Shown here: positions 52,663 to 64,000 of the stretch, one piece after another | Layout of the letters: every line of letters begins with the position of its first letter | How positions within the stretch are numbered: the first letter of the stretch is position 1 | From: Megalobrama amblycephala | Lineage: Eukaryota; Chordata; Actinopteri; Cypriniformes; Xenocyprididae | Assembly (NCBI RefSeq): GCF_018812025.1 | Contig: NC_063051.1 | Coordinates: 5,457,896 to 5,521,895 of the forward strand | Reading direction: 5' to 3' | DNA length: 64,000 nucleotides | Position numbers and translations under genes: made by a program | Notes under the pieces: generated by a model | The model's input: the letters and a program-made list of their open reading frames with translations, nothing else | What the model was told of the DNA's origin: nothing | The model's database searches: none

Positions 52663-54080
52663 CTCCTCCTGAACTTAATAAAACACAAGTAACATGCATT
52701 AAGAAAAATGAACAGGGTTGATTTTAATTTAATGCTGACTTTAATGGCGTGCTTTTGTCAGAAGATTTGTTTGTTAGAAGCATGTGGTTATATGATTTTG
52801 TTATGTAAAAGAGCAATGTCAACTGCAAAGCGTCTCTTTTTGTGTTTAAATGAACAGACATAAGACATGAGGGTGAGTAAATGATGGGCAAATTATTAAT
52901 TTAAGTTTACAGTATATGTATTGAGCTTTATTTTTGTTTTATATCAACTGCATCTACAATATAAATGCAACATAATCATAACTTATCATGTTACCTGCGT
53001 GCCTGCAGTAACTGCAATCAGCCTTGTAATCGCTGTAATGTATTCACACAGAGGGTTTCCCACACTCTGCCTTATCAATTAAATACACAGATGCAAGTGG
53101 CACCTGATCTAAAAGAGCTTGCCATGATTTGCTAATTTGCTGCATTACTTACATGTCATGCCGCAGTTTAAAGACGTGCGTGAATGCCAAAGAGGAACCG
53201 TCCTTTTTATTGCCTTGTGCCTTAGAATATCACTTCATTTGTTCAACCACTTCAATCAAAGTGATCAAGACCTTATTTGGTATGCAAAACTAATCATTTA
53301 ATTTGACAATTGCACACCAGTAGAATGTGATGACATGGCAGCATATCAAGAAGAGCTCTCGTGTTTCATGGAGCTGATGTGGTCATGATGTTTATGCATG
53401 TAAATTCACACGAAGGCGACACACATAAAGGGGGAGGGTTCGAAAATATGGTCCGAAGAAGATAAACCAGACGAAATTACCAAGAGGTGCGGAAAGCCAG
53501 GTTAAAGCATTCATAATCTGCAAAGTAGAGCCTTGGGCTGCTAGGCCTGTAAATTGGCGTGAATAGAGAAGGTTGTGTGTTTACAAAGCTTGTCCCCAGA
53601 CTCCAAGCTGTGGAAAAGCAGCATCCGAGGAAGAGGGTAAACAGGATTAGAAGTTAGAGGAAAGATGGGCCATTACTTCACCTGTCAGCTGAACAGAAGG
53701 AAACGGCTCAGAGAGACTCTTACTTTTGACATGATGGTGAATATTAATAACAGGCCTGCACAAAACCTGATCAAACAACATAGACCTGTTTGCACTATTC
53801 TGATGAGCTGAAGTGTAAAATATGTTGCTGAAATTAAATAGATGCACCAATTTCGAAACTCAGCTCAGTTTACCTGTATAATTTGATACAATGGCAAATC
53901 TAAACAAGGATTTTCTTTTGAGAACTCTGTATTACAATTAGCCTATTCAATAATGATATTCAAATGTAATCAAATGTGATTTGTCAAGCAGGGATTTTGG
54001 AGGGGAAATCTTTAACTGTTCTTAATGAAAAAAAAAAATTACTCATGAAAACCATTTTTTTTTTTAACTCTAAAAAGACA
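52663..54080. other. intergenic, low-repeat sequence
   Basis: A solo GACATGAGGGTGAGTAAAT motif near 52866 is a relic of the GTTCACCC family. The stretch 52980-53660 is mixed-composition and repeat-poor. No gene recognised. Confidence 0.4.
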
Positions 54081-55021
54081 GGTAATGCTTTACAGTAAGG
54101 ATTCACTGGTTAATATTAGTTAATGCATTAGTAGCATTAACTAACAATGAGCAATACATTTGTTACAGTTTGTGTTAATCTTTGTTGGAAAAAAAAATAC
54201 TCTTCATTGTTAGTTCATGTTAGCTCAGGTCCAACTTATTCCCCAGCACTGACAGAATTGTCCGTCATTCATGATAATGCTTTCCTGCCATTATTGATGG
54301 AATTTTCCAATCCAAGTTTTCACTGTTATATTGGTAGGGAGCGCTATTACGCATCCTCTGAAAAAGTACAGAATCTCTAGATCAAAACACAGGTGAAGAA
54401 GAAGCAGAAACAAGCAATAGAAGCTGTGCTTTTATGCACATGTTAAATAAGGTGATCATCGAATATTAAACAGCATATAAATGAAAACAGCCTAATGTTA
54501 CCGAATTAAATGTCGAACCAGGAAGAGGAAGGATATAGGATTGTGAAGCTTTGGGGGTGTCGATGGAATTGATCTCCATCTATGTCCATCTCCATCGATC
54601 TCCATCTATGTTGATGGACTCCATCTACTCCATCTACGTTTTGGTCAATGTTCTTTATCCGACCCAGACGTAGTGTTTGGAAAAAAAAAAAAGCGATTTT
54701 ACAAAACGTACCCACATTCAAGTGCTGATAAAAAATGCAAATTTATTTATTCATTCATTCATTCATTCATTTATTTTTTTTAAAGCAGAGGCTCTGTTCA
54801 GATATTCATAGAACAAAATGCATGAAAGGCCATGAAATTTTGTGAAAATGATCAAAAATGATGGCAACTTATGATAATGATATAACTTTTGATTTTGATA
54901 ATGTATTAATAAATGTTGAAAGATTAACTAAGATGTATAAATGCTTTCAAAATGTTTATCATTGTTAGTTCATGTTAACTAATTCAGCTAACTAATCTTA
55001 ACCTTATTGTAAAGTGTTACC
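54081..55021. repeat. DNA-transposon-like element with GGTAA(C/T)(A/G)CTTTACA ends
   Basis: Left end GGTAATGCTTTACAGTAAGG and right end CCTTATTGTAAAGTGTTACC are inverted. The left arm has TTAATGCATTAGTAGCATTA. The middle, about 54230-54800, is unrelated sequence and may be a later insertion or unique DNA. No transposase recognised. Confidence 0.65.
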
Positions 55022-57512
55022 AAAAACATAATCCAAAGAAACTTACAATTGTTTTTGTCATTTTTTCTACTCTATGTGAATATTTCACATTTTAGAGGCT
55101 CTCTTGCACATTTATTTTTCATGTGTATTTTTAACATCTGTATTTCCAAGGACATTTTAAAATCATGTGCCATCAGGGGGAAATTTGACAAACTGGTTCC
55201 ACCTGCCATCAGTGATTTTGAGCCTGCAGGGAATTCAATGCAGCGTGGGGATATATTCACCCCAAGAAAAAGGTATCACTGGTTCAGTCATTTTGTTTGG
55301 TGTTTTTAGCCTGTTGTGAGCAGGTTCTTAGCCCCGCTTGACATTTGCGATAATTAAAACGCTAATCCAAGTAGGGTGCTGTCAAAGCCCTAGAAAATGG
55401 TCATGGTTCATTTTAGGTCAAATTAAAACCTCTACATGAATTGCCTACCTGCAGCTTCCAGGCGAGAGCCTAATCCATAATAATGTGCTGGGTTTATTAA
55501 AAGACTAAAATGAGGTTAAACATAACAAAAAGCTTCAAATCCAATGTGTTAGAGCTACTGCTCATTTTGCCATGTAATTTCAATTCCTCAAACTTGCTTG
55601 TAAAATAATTGCAAAAGATGTTATAGAAGTGTTCATGGTTGTCACAAGTCTGCATTCTTTAGTCTGAGTTTGATTAAAACATTTTTATATCTTATAAAAA
55701 TATGTATTCAGCGGCAGTATAAAGTAAGTAAAAAGTGAGTTTGTATGCAGTTTATCTGTATGGGTTTCCTCTTTCTCCTGAGAAGAGTCAGGTAGATACT
55801 TTCCTTTTTTTTCCTGACAGTTTATGACGTCTCTCCGTGCAGGTGTAGTTTTGTCAGGAAAGTGACAGTGCGTGAGTCAGAGCCAAGCTCTAAAGCAGGG
55901 ATAAAGTGTGGTGATGGACAGAAGATTCACAGAGAATTAAAAAGACAGGGAGCCCCCTCTCCCCACAAAGAACTGGAGAAGATGACTGGCAGTCTACAGG
56001 GTTATCTCTCTCTCTCTCTCTCTCTTTCTTTCTCTTTCTCCTTCTCCATTTGGCACTTTCAAACTGTCCTAACCAGTCTTGTGATTTTGCAATGGCGAAT
56101 ATGTGAAAGCTATTCATCTAGTCTTATGAAAACATGACATCTGTCTGCTTGTTTTCTCCTTTTTCTCCTCATTGTTTATCCCTTTATTCTTGGTGACTTC
56201 TAAAGAGTTTTGAATATACAGTAGTATGATATAATCATGTGTGTTTTTTTGTGACAGTCAAAAATGTCAAAATTTCTTCATTCAGTCAAAAATATTACAA
56301 TATTATAAAATATGCTACATACTTAAATAATTACGTTTGAACTGAGCCATATTGAATGCTTGCCTAGCAATAATAAATCACGGATCATGGCTGTGATGAA
56401 AACCAAAGGCTATTGGTTATTTTTAAAAATAGGAAAGCAGCTTCAGTAGGAAATATGTCAGTACAAGAAAGAAAACTCAGTAGCTTCTAAAGGTGTACCA
56501 GTAAATCCAACTATTGAAATCTGCTATGCTTGTTACAGATTAACACAGATAGCAATGGATAAACATATATTTCATTTAAAGGTGTTAGCTTAAGTGTTAG
56601 TTTGTATTTACATAAAACTAAATGTTCATTCCAAGGGTAGCTCTCAGTTCTTGCATCTTTCATCTCCATGAATGCTCTTTAAGGTAAGCGCAACCCTCAG
56701 CTGAACCCGAAGCCATGAACTCAATTTGAACCAAAGACTGTGAATTCAATCTTCGGTTCAGACATGAACACACACTGCTGTTCATCATTCGCTGTCTGCT
56801 TGTGAATAAAAGATCCCACCAAATCTGAGTGAATAGGTTTGTTTTCTTCAGAATCTAGCCTAACTGATGTTATCTTGTTTCTTTTTTCAACTCCTCATAG
56901 AGATGTTCTTAATAATAGAAAATGAAAGACAGTTTAAAGATGCTATATTTTGGTCTTTCATAATGAACTGTCCTTTTTATCAATATTTGTCACTACTACA
57001 GAAGATGTAATGAATATTACCCTTCGGTTATTTTTCCATAACATCATTGATTTACGTCAAATTGTCATTAGATATTGGCTGCGATATATCACATTGGCAT
57101 TTAGAAACATGAATCAGATACAACTGGGAAGTAACGTGAAAATAGTAGTGTTGTAACAATACCCTCATGTCACAATTTGATGCATATCACGATTACTGAA
57201 CTCACGATACGATATTATTGCGATACTCCAAGACATATGGTAAAAGGATAACAAAAAAAAAGTACTGTTGATTAAAATGCTAAAATTGGTATTACATTGG
57301 GAGTGGAAATGAATAGGCTTGGACTTGGTGCTGGTAACCCAATGCACAGGACAATGGTGACACCAGAATAAAAATATTGCACTCTGTCACTGACTAGATA
57401 AATTTAAAATAAGGTAGGCCACTTTTTGCTGGTAACATAAGACATCTGGCATTATCAGGACCCACAAATATTCCCCCATTGCATTATTATATTCAACATT
57501 ATATATAGTAGT
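55022..57512. other. intergenic; CT-rich run near 56009-56046
   Basis: No gene recognised. A TCTC-rich simple repeat lies at about 56009-56046. An 86-codon open frame near 55049-55309 shows no domain. Confidence 0.45.
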
Positions 57513-58309
57513 TTAAAGATGCCCTAGAACGTTCTTTCACAAGATGTAATATAAGTCTAAGGTGTCCCCTGAATGTGTCTGTGAAGTTTCAGCTCAAAAT
57601 ACGCCATAGATTTTTTTAAATTAATTTTTTTAACTGCCTATTTTGGGGCATCATTAATTATGCACCGATTCAGGCTGTGACCCCTTTAAATCTCACACTC
57701 CCTTCATAGTGCTCCGTGGCTAACGGCTAATGCTACACTGTTGGAGAGATTGATAAAGAATGAAGTTGTGTTTATGAATTATACAGACTGCAAGTGTTTA
57801 AAAATGAAAATAACGACGGCTCTCTTGTCTCCGTGAATACAGTAAAAAACGATGGTAACTTTAACCACATTTAACAGTACATTAGCAACATGCTAACGAA
57901 ACATTTAGAAAGACAATTTACAAATATCACTAAAAATATCATGTTATCATGGATCATGTCAGTTATTATCGCTCCATCTGCCATTTTTTGCTGTTGTCCT
58001 TGCTTGCTTACCTAGTCTGATGATTCAGCTGTGCAGCTCCAGACGTTAATACTGGCTTGTGTAAATGCCTTGAACATGGGCTGGCATATGCAAATATTGG
58101 GGGCGTACATATTAATGATCCCGGCTGTTACGTAACAGTCGGTGTTGAGATTCGCCTGTTCTTCAGAGGTCTTTTAAACAAATGAGATTTACATAAGAAG
58201 GAGGAAGCAATGGAGTTTGAAACTCAGTGTATGTCTTTTCCCTGTACTGAACTCTTGTTATTCAACTATGCCAAGGTAAATTCAATTTTTGATTCTAGGG
58301 CACCTTTAA
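57513..58309. repeat. 797-bp MITE with AAAG.TGCCCTAGAA ends
   Basis: Left TTTAAAGATGCCCTAGAAC and right GATTCTAGGGCACCTTTAA are inverted. The interior contains TCCCCTGAATGTGTCTGTGA and no coding sequence. Non-autonomous DNA transposon; superfamily not determined. Confidence 0.78.
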
Positions 58310-59930
58310 TGTAGTACTGACACTAAAACCTTGTAAACTTTTTCTCACACAGTAATTTTCATTTTGGTTAAACTATGCACAACACATATTGTCACTATCC
58401 ACTGACGGCAGAAGGTCTGGACTCCATCGTAGCTTTCATTGGCCAAAGACCACCCAAGAGAATGTCTGACCAATCACAGTTTGCTTTGTTCCACGTCATT
58501 GTTAGGGGCATGAAAATGTGAAGTCACTGTCCCTATGATAACAGACCAGCACGCATCTCAAAATTTATTAATTCAAGAACATTGTGCAAGTTTATTGCAA
58601 CAATGGTGCCGCAAACTTCACATACTTTCGAAAATCCAGCCTTTAGTTGATCCTTATAAGTGCTCATTGTCACAGGTGTAAACACGACAGATTTCGTTCT
58701 CCATGAGGGGGTTTGGCATCTCATAAGCTTTGTTTCCAGGTGGACCGTTAAAGAACGTGACACAAGTCACCCGGAAATCCTATAGGATTCAACCAGATGC
58801 GACCATTTTGTGTGCCTTATGCATTAGACGTTCAGCCATCTGTCCATGGGCGTTACGTCTGAGGCTGAGAGTACTCCCTCATATGCAGTATTGGAAAGTC
58901 TGATTCATAATAAATGTTGGTTCATTCAGATGGCTAATGAACAAATTAATGAACAGATTAATGCTGCCTTCACATGCTATCTGAAAATTTTGAAATTGGA
59001 GGGCATTCATGTGCAATTTTTACCTGGGAAACTCGTATTTACGATAACTCCCTGTCCCTGTCTGGATTGTAGGTCTTCTTTTTTCATAGTGTAATATTTC
59101 ATCATTACTATGTTTGTCTAAATTAGGGGAATACTATTTTTTTTATAGTTTGTTTTGTGTAAATTTATTTGTTATCTGTTTAAGTTAGATGTGAAGCTTG
59201 ATTGACAATTTGTAAATTGGGTAAAGGGTGTGGCTGGACCTTCAAGTTCAACCAATTACGTCCAAAGAGGAGGAGCTGGACATCGAGCTCCACCCATTTG
59301 CTCTGCCGCAAGCTTCTCTCGTAGTAAGAAAAAAGTCTGGGGAAACACTGACAGAACTTTTACACCTTGTAGCATCACCAATCAGACACACAATTATTCA
59401 TTATATTTAATGAATTATCCAGAAACTCACTCTATCAAAGTTCTGTGAACCCATCCCCCTAAAACTACGTTAGCATCCCAAACGTATAGCTAACACACAG
59501 GCAGAACTAGGTGTCCTGTTACAGGACACAGGAAAACTGATAAGAACTATTACGATCAGAAATAAATTTTGCAGAGACTAGTGACTCTGACTTCATTCTT
59601 TCTGAGAAGGACAAATAAACCCTCTTAATCCTATATTTTCTATATATAACCACTTGAGAAATGTATAAACATGTATTCAATTTTCCCATCTCATGACTTT
59701 CCTTTTATAGGGTTTATTCTATGTTTTAATTCTCTCTTTTGAACTATTTTGTTATTAATGTTTTGGAGTTGAAAATTTATGGTTAACTAAAATCACATGG
59801 GTAGCATGTTTGATATCTACAGATTCCAACTTCTGTTTTCTATTTGTTAATTAATGTTACATGTTTCCCATTCTGTGACACATTAGTATTATAAGAATCT
59901 AGAAGGTTCTTCTTTCATACACCCAATCCA
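58310..59930. other. intergenic; probable degraded repeats, no gene
   Basis: Segments such as ACCAATCACAGTTTGC, TGGTGCCGCAAACTTCACAT and ACCAATTACGTCCAAAGAGG look like fragments of dispersed teleost repeats, but ends could not be set. Open frames here are under 85 codons. Confidence 0.35.
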
Positions 59931-59977
59931 AAGATATTAGCATAAGACATACACCCAATGTCTTATGCTGATATCTT
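59931..59977. repeat. 47-nt hairpin, 20-bp arms and 7-nt loop
   Basis: AAGATATTAGCATAAGACAT pairs with ATGTCTTATGCTGATATCTT with one mismatch, around loop ACACCCA. The motif ACACCCAATCCA just upstream partly repeats the loop and its surroundings. Confidence 0.8.
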
Positions 59978-61734
59978 GCTAGAGAACAAAGACTCGTAAA
60001 AAAAACTCTTAACTCCTTATTGGCTCAGACACCTCAAGAGGGTGTGACATCTTCACCCTTTAAAATCACTGATCACAAGATCAAACCGTCTCTTTTCCTG
60101 TACTGAAAATGTAATATTAATTTTATTACATTAAGTTAATTTTATTAACTGATCCAAACATTTATAATTAATTATAATTAGTTATGATTAATTATCATAT
60201 TTATTTTGAGCTAATTTGCTACAACCTTCAGTTTTTTCCAAAAAGCAGGATGTAGTGTTAATGGTAATTTTCATCAAGCATCAAGCGCATTTAAAGATTT
60301 GCATTGCATGACGAGGGACATGTCATAAGCCTTGATGGGAACTGACAGAGACACAGTATTACAGTTATATAAAGCATCTCAGAGTACTCCAGATTAGCCC
60401 ACTGCATTTCACAACAGCCGGTGCATGTGTCCGCATTGTAAATTGTCATATTTGTCAGTAGGGTAAAGAATACGTATTGTATTTATTGCGTAATAGTATA
60501 AAACATGTTTGTTTTATTATATTCAAAGCTTTTGGTAAAAAGATTCCACGCACTTAAAAGAGGGAATTTTTGATGCAACTGTAATATTTGTTATGATGAA
60601 CGTCAAAGCATATCTTTTCAAGATGATAAAGTAAAATTAAAAAAACATTAAAATATTTAAGATTATTAGACCTCACATCTTAACATGAAAAGAGGCATAA
60701 ATCAGGCTTCAGTATTATCATTTTCAGGGACTCCAATTATATCCATTATACATTTTTGACATCCCAGCCCTTAACGTATCTGTATTCATACCCATGTGTA
60801 TGGGTTCTTTATGGAGATTAATGTATGGAAGTTGTAAGAATGGCTCCTAATCTGTACATTTCGAAAGCTGCAGCAGAAAACCAGAGACGTGACGAGGTTG
60901 AGATAGTAAAATATTCCAGCTACGACACTTGATTAAAGTAATCCTGTTTGTGCAACAAGAACAGAAAAGGTCTGAGCCCTATCTCCTCTATGCAGCTGCC
61001 GGCTCTTCAGCAAAATCCACGTCTTATGTTGGAATCAAACGCTATTGAGAACGAACTGATTGCACTGAGCATCAATAACGTGGAATAATTTAGTTGAAAT
61101 GAAGCGTGGTTTATGCACTTTGTCATCATTGTGACACCTATGGCACGACGGTTCTTGACTGGAAATGATTGTTTACAAAATAACACCTAGCTAGTAAGGG
61201 AAATTAAATTTGTGTGTGTTTCATATTAATTAGGAAGCTGAATAAGCCTCATTTACATTTCAGATTTGTTATAAATCAGTTCATCTGGATTTATAGCCGT
61301 CTCCTCTCACTGATCCTACAAAATTGGTTCCCTTTCTATTCATGAGTTGGAATTTAAATTGAATCTATATTTTGTTTCAGTTAAAATTATAGTTATATGA
61401 ATTTCTTTGAGTTCAAATAAAAGCTGTATGTACATATTCTTGAAAGTTTGAGATGGAATTATATGGATTTACTGTACATGCAAATTATGTGTTCAGTTTT
61501 ACCGTATTGTTCTGAATATCAGACGACCCCCCTTTTTCAAGATGTACCTTTTGGGAAAAAAAGCTTTTTGAAGACCAAATCTTGTATTCTATAAAGAAAA
61601 TCTTTATTTGAAAATGATTTACATATTGCATATTTTTTTCATATTTACATTTTTGTATTGAAATTATGGTAAATACTGGTAAAATGTTTTACGCATATTT
61701 GGCCACCTGTTGCGGGTGTATTGGTCCCTTATAT
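59978..61734. other. intergenic, low-repeat sequence
   Basis: No gene. The region 60840-61340 is repeat-poor and mixed-composition; it is one of the better places to look for conserved non-coding DNA. Confidence 0.4.
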
Positions 61735-62130
61735 TCGGGTCTAGACCCAACACCGTTTTCAACTAAAAACGGAAAACTTTTTATGCGTTTTGGCCGTTCA
61801 TTTACACGACAACAGCGTTTTGGTGGCATGAAAATGCAAACTTTTGAAAACGGATTTCAAAGTGCATGTTTTTGAAAACGGTCTCCGCGTAAACAACAAA
61901 AGCGCGAATCTGTGAAAACGATGACGTCATGCACATGCACGTTACATGTTCAGTCTATAGTGTTTCATCGGCATCTAATGGCCTGCCAGCAGAATACAGT
62001 GTTTTTAGTCATTTTCACGGATTTGTATGAATGGGGATCGTTTTGACAACGGTGTCGTCTGTACGCGGAAAACTCAAAGGAAAAACTTCTCTGTTTTAAG
62101 CATATCGTTGCGTGTAAACGTACCATAAGA
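61735..62130. repeat. probable MITE rich in GAAAACG/CGTTTTC motifs
   Basis: Many inverted GAAAACGG and CCGTTTTC-like motifs, for example ACACCGTTTTCAACTAAAAA near 61751 and GCGTAAACAACAAAAGCGCG near 61886, plus ATGACGTCATGCACATGCAC. CpG content is higher than in flanking DNA. Ends were not resolved. Confidence 0.5.
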
Positions 62131-63766
62131 TGAACCCTTTTTTTTTTCAGATGTTTTTTTAAGGAAAAAACATGTCTTGTGTTTAGAACAATACGGTATG
62201 TGATACAGTATCTTCTGTCCTCAGAGACATATACAACAGCATTGATAGGCGAGTCTTTTACAACTCCTTGTTAAGAAAATAGCGGCATTAAATAAAATGG
62301 TATTTTCCAGACTTTATCATTTAAGCAATGGGCCACGCTAATGCCTATTAAATCATACTGGTTGTGTTTCTGACTTTTTGCCTTGACCCCATTGAAGGGA
62401 TCACTGTTGTAGAACATTCCCTGCAGAGATTTATGAGCGTGGGCTACATTCATTAGCTTCCAGTTGTTAGCGCTAGCTTGTTACAAACTCTTAAACACTA
62501 AAAGCTCTGCTTTATCACCGTTAATACAATAATACCAAGAAACATCCAGATCAAACGCTACACGTCCTTTATTATTTCAGTACAGTCCGGAATCATTCAA
62601 CCAATCATGGACGCTGAAGCAAACAAGTGTTGCGTGCAGTGGAACATGGTGATGTATGGTTTCTCAAAGCTGCTTTGCTCTGTAAATTAAAGCGCTTAAT
62701 TGCTGCCTTATTGCTCGGTGAAGATGAATAATAGTCAGGAGGCTTATCATTGGCAGCAGACCGTGAACCAGCCTCCTCATACTGAGCCCGACATCCCCCC
62801 TCAGACGCTCGCTTTCAGTAGAGACACTAGCGCTGATGAATCCTTGGCCGAGTAGTTTAATTATGAGAAGCATCCACTTCCTGGAATTCTAGTTTGTGTA
62901 TAAAGTTAGGAATTACTTGCAAATATGTGATCATTTTATCTTTTTGGTACTGAACTTTAATGTAGTTGAATTAGCATCAGTAATGTCAGACGACTGGCAT
63001 AGCCTATGTCAGATACTAGTCCTTAGAGCACCTCTGATCACCACATCTGCTTAAATTGCAAAAAATGACTAGGTCCCAAAGTGGTTTGCCTGGCAGAACA
63101 ACTTCTCAGAGGAATTATCTGACAAAGTTTTGGGTTTTTGCTGTACCGTGTCTACATCCCGCTACCAGTCAGAATGGCTGACTCCTGGGAGACTTATCCA
63201 ACAACATGATTGAATGAGAGTAAATTATGAGTGAACGGTGCCATCTCCCTTATGGGCCCTTCTGTTTCAATTTGGCAGATCTCTGGACAAGGATGGAGAG
63301 CGATAATGCTGAGCAGTCTCGTTGGTCTCAAAGTTCATCATTTGTCAAGAACACATCCAGCCAATTTTTTTTTTCAGAGTATTTGCTGCATGCATATGCC
63401 TAGTTTTCCAAATCATTAGTCTAGGATATTGTAAAACTAAATCATAAGTTTAAATGATTGTTTAAACTTGAGATCGCTCCAGGTTTTTTATCAGTGATGT
63501 CAAATTTTTAGGCCGTTCCCAACCTGATCTTGAGAGAAAATATAACTACGAGGTGCCAATTTCATATCAATTCACACATTAAAGTGCAGTGTTTTTTTAG
63601 TAGCGTTGAAATATAAATGTAATTTTTGTTAATAATTTGAATTAGATTTTATTTGTATATTTCCTGTTTTCATTTTAATTTTAGTTACATTTTTAGTAAT
63701 TTTGTTTTTCATTTTTATTTTTTATTTTTTTATAATGTCTATATTTTCATTCATTTTAATTTTTAA
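62131..63766. other. intergenic, low-repeat sequence
   Basis: No gene. The part 62330-62890 is repeat-poor and could be conserved non-coding DNA. An AT-rich low-complexity stretch lies at 63640-63760. Confidence 0.4.
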
Positions 63767-63953
63767 AGGGGTCATATAATGCCACTTTTAAAGTTTTAGC
63801 TCAAAATACCCTACAGATAATTTTTATAGCATGTTAACTTTGTCACTTTTGAGGTTGAGCAAAAACGCTCCGTTTTTGTATGTCCCTTTAAATGCAAATA
63901 AGCTGCTGCTGTCAAGAAGAGGGCGGAGTTTTAGGAGCTAGCGGCTTTGATTA
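63767..63953. repeat. fragment of cyprinid repeat starting AAAGGGGTCATATAATGCCA
   Basis: AAAGGGGTCATATAATGCCA, TTTTAGCTCAAAATACCCTA and GTCAAGAAGAGGGCGGAGTT resemble a dispersed cyprinid element. The right part is cut by the next repeat. Confidence 0.5.
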
Positions 63954-64000
63954 AAGGGATAGTTCACCCAAAAATGAAAATTTGATGTTTATCTGCTTAC
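63954..64000. repeat. GTTCACCC-family foldback, left end, cut by window edge
   Basis: AAAGGGATAGTTCACCC then AAAAATGAAAATTTGATG begins a further copy of the family seen at 2418, 18264 and elsewhere. The rest lies beyond the window. Confidence 0.75.

Noticed and set aside
58533..58763. 76-codon minus-strand open frame
   Set aside because: Lies in sequence that looks like a dispersed repeat; no catalytic or structural motif.

Overview
This is genomic DNA from a ray-finned fish, almost certainly a cyprinid (carp, goldfish or minnow group). Two things support this: a split vertebrate gene with GT/AG introns, and dense carp-family transposon debris, including several foldback elements with the end motif GGGTTAGTTCACCC, a Tc1-like element, solo LTRs and a tRNA-derived SINE piece. 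Nothing prokaryotic is present.

Positions 12-41117 hold one protein-coding gene on the + strand: a contactin, a GPI-anchored neural cell-adhesion protein with six Ig and four fibronectin III domains. All domains are here, in 21 coding exons with canonical GT/AG junctions. Only the upstream exon(s) for the start codon and signal peptide lie outside the window. Phase is conserved across every junction, giving about 1006 residues. Residue choices in Ig2, Ig3, FnIII-3, FnIII-4 and the C-terminus favour contactin-6; parts of FnIII-1 and FnIII-2 look more like contactin-4. Exon 13 (first FnIII domain) is one base short, which moves the reading frame inside the exon and would cause a stop at 24107. 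This is either a sequence error or a real inactivating change, and it is the most important gene-level observation.

The introns are filled with repeats: palindromic foldback elements (721-1002, 2418-3299, 18264-19039, 22387-22782, 26788-27593, 36609-37072, 37886-38213), a 1.55 kb Tc1-like transposon with a DD34E transposase broken by a deletion and frameshift (19381-20933), two solo LTRs in opposite orientation (25154-25466 and 25668-25947), a piggyBac-like element set in TTAA at the edge of another element (27594-29196), a 1.3 kb repeat with an internal 307-bp period (32404-33735), and several microsatellites.

From the stop codon at 41117 to about 43675 lies the probable 3' UTR, which contains a whole foldback element (41313-42101). 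Then comes a 3.8 kb array of a 41-bp monomer in both orientations (about 44256-48090). The remaining 16 kb (48.1-64 kb) has no recognisable gene; it is interspersed repeats plus low-repeat stretches that could hold conserved regulatory DNA.

I looked for a new biological system and do not see one. The window is a contactin locus with instructive nested repeat structure. Repeat families were recognised from their sequence pattern only.
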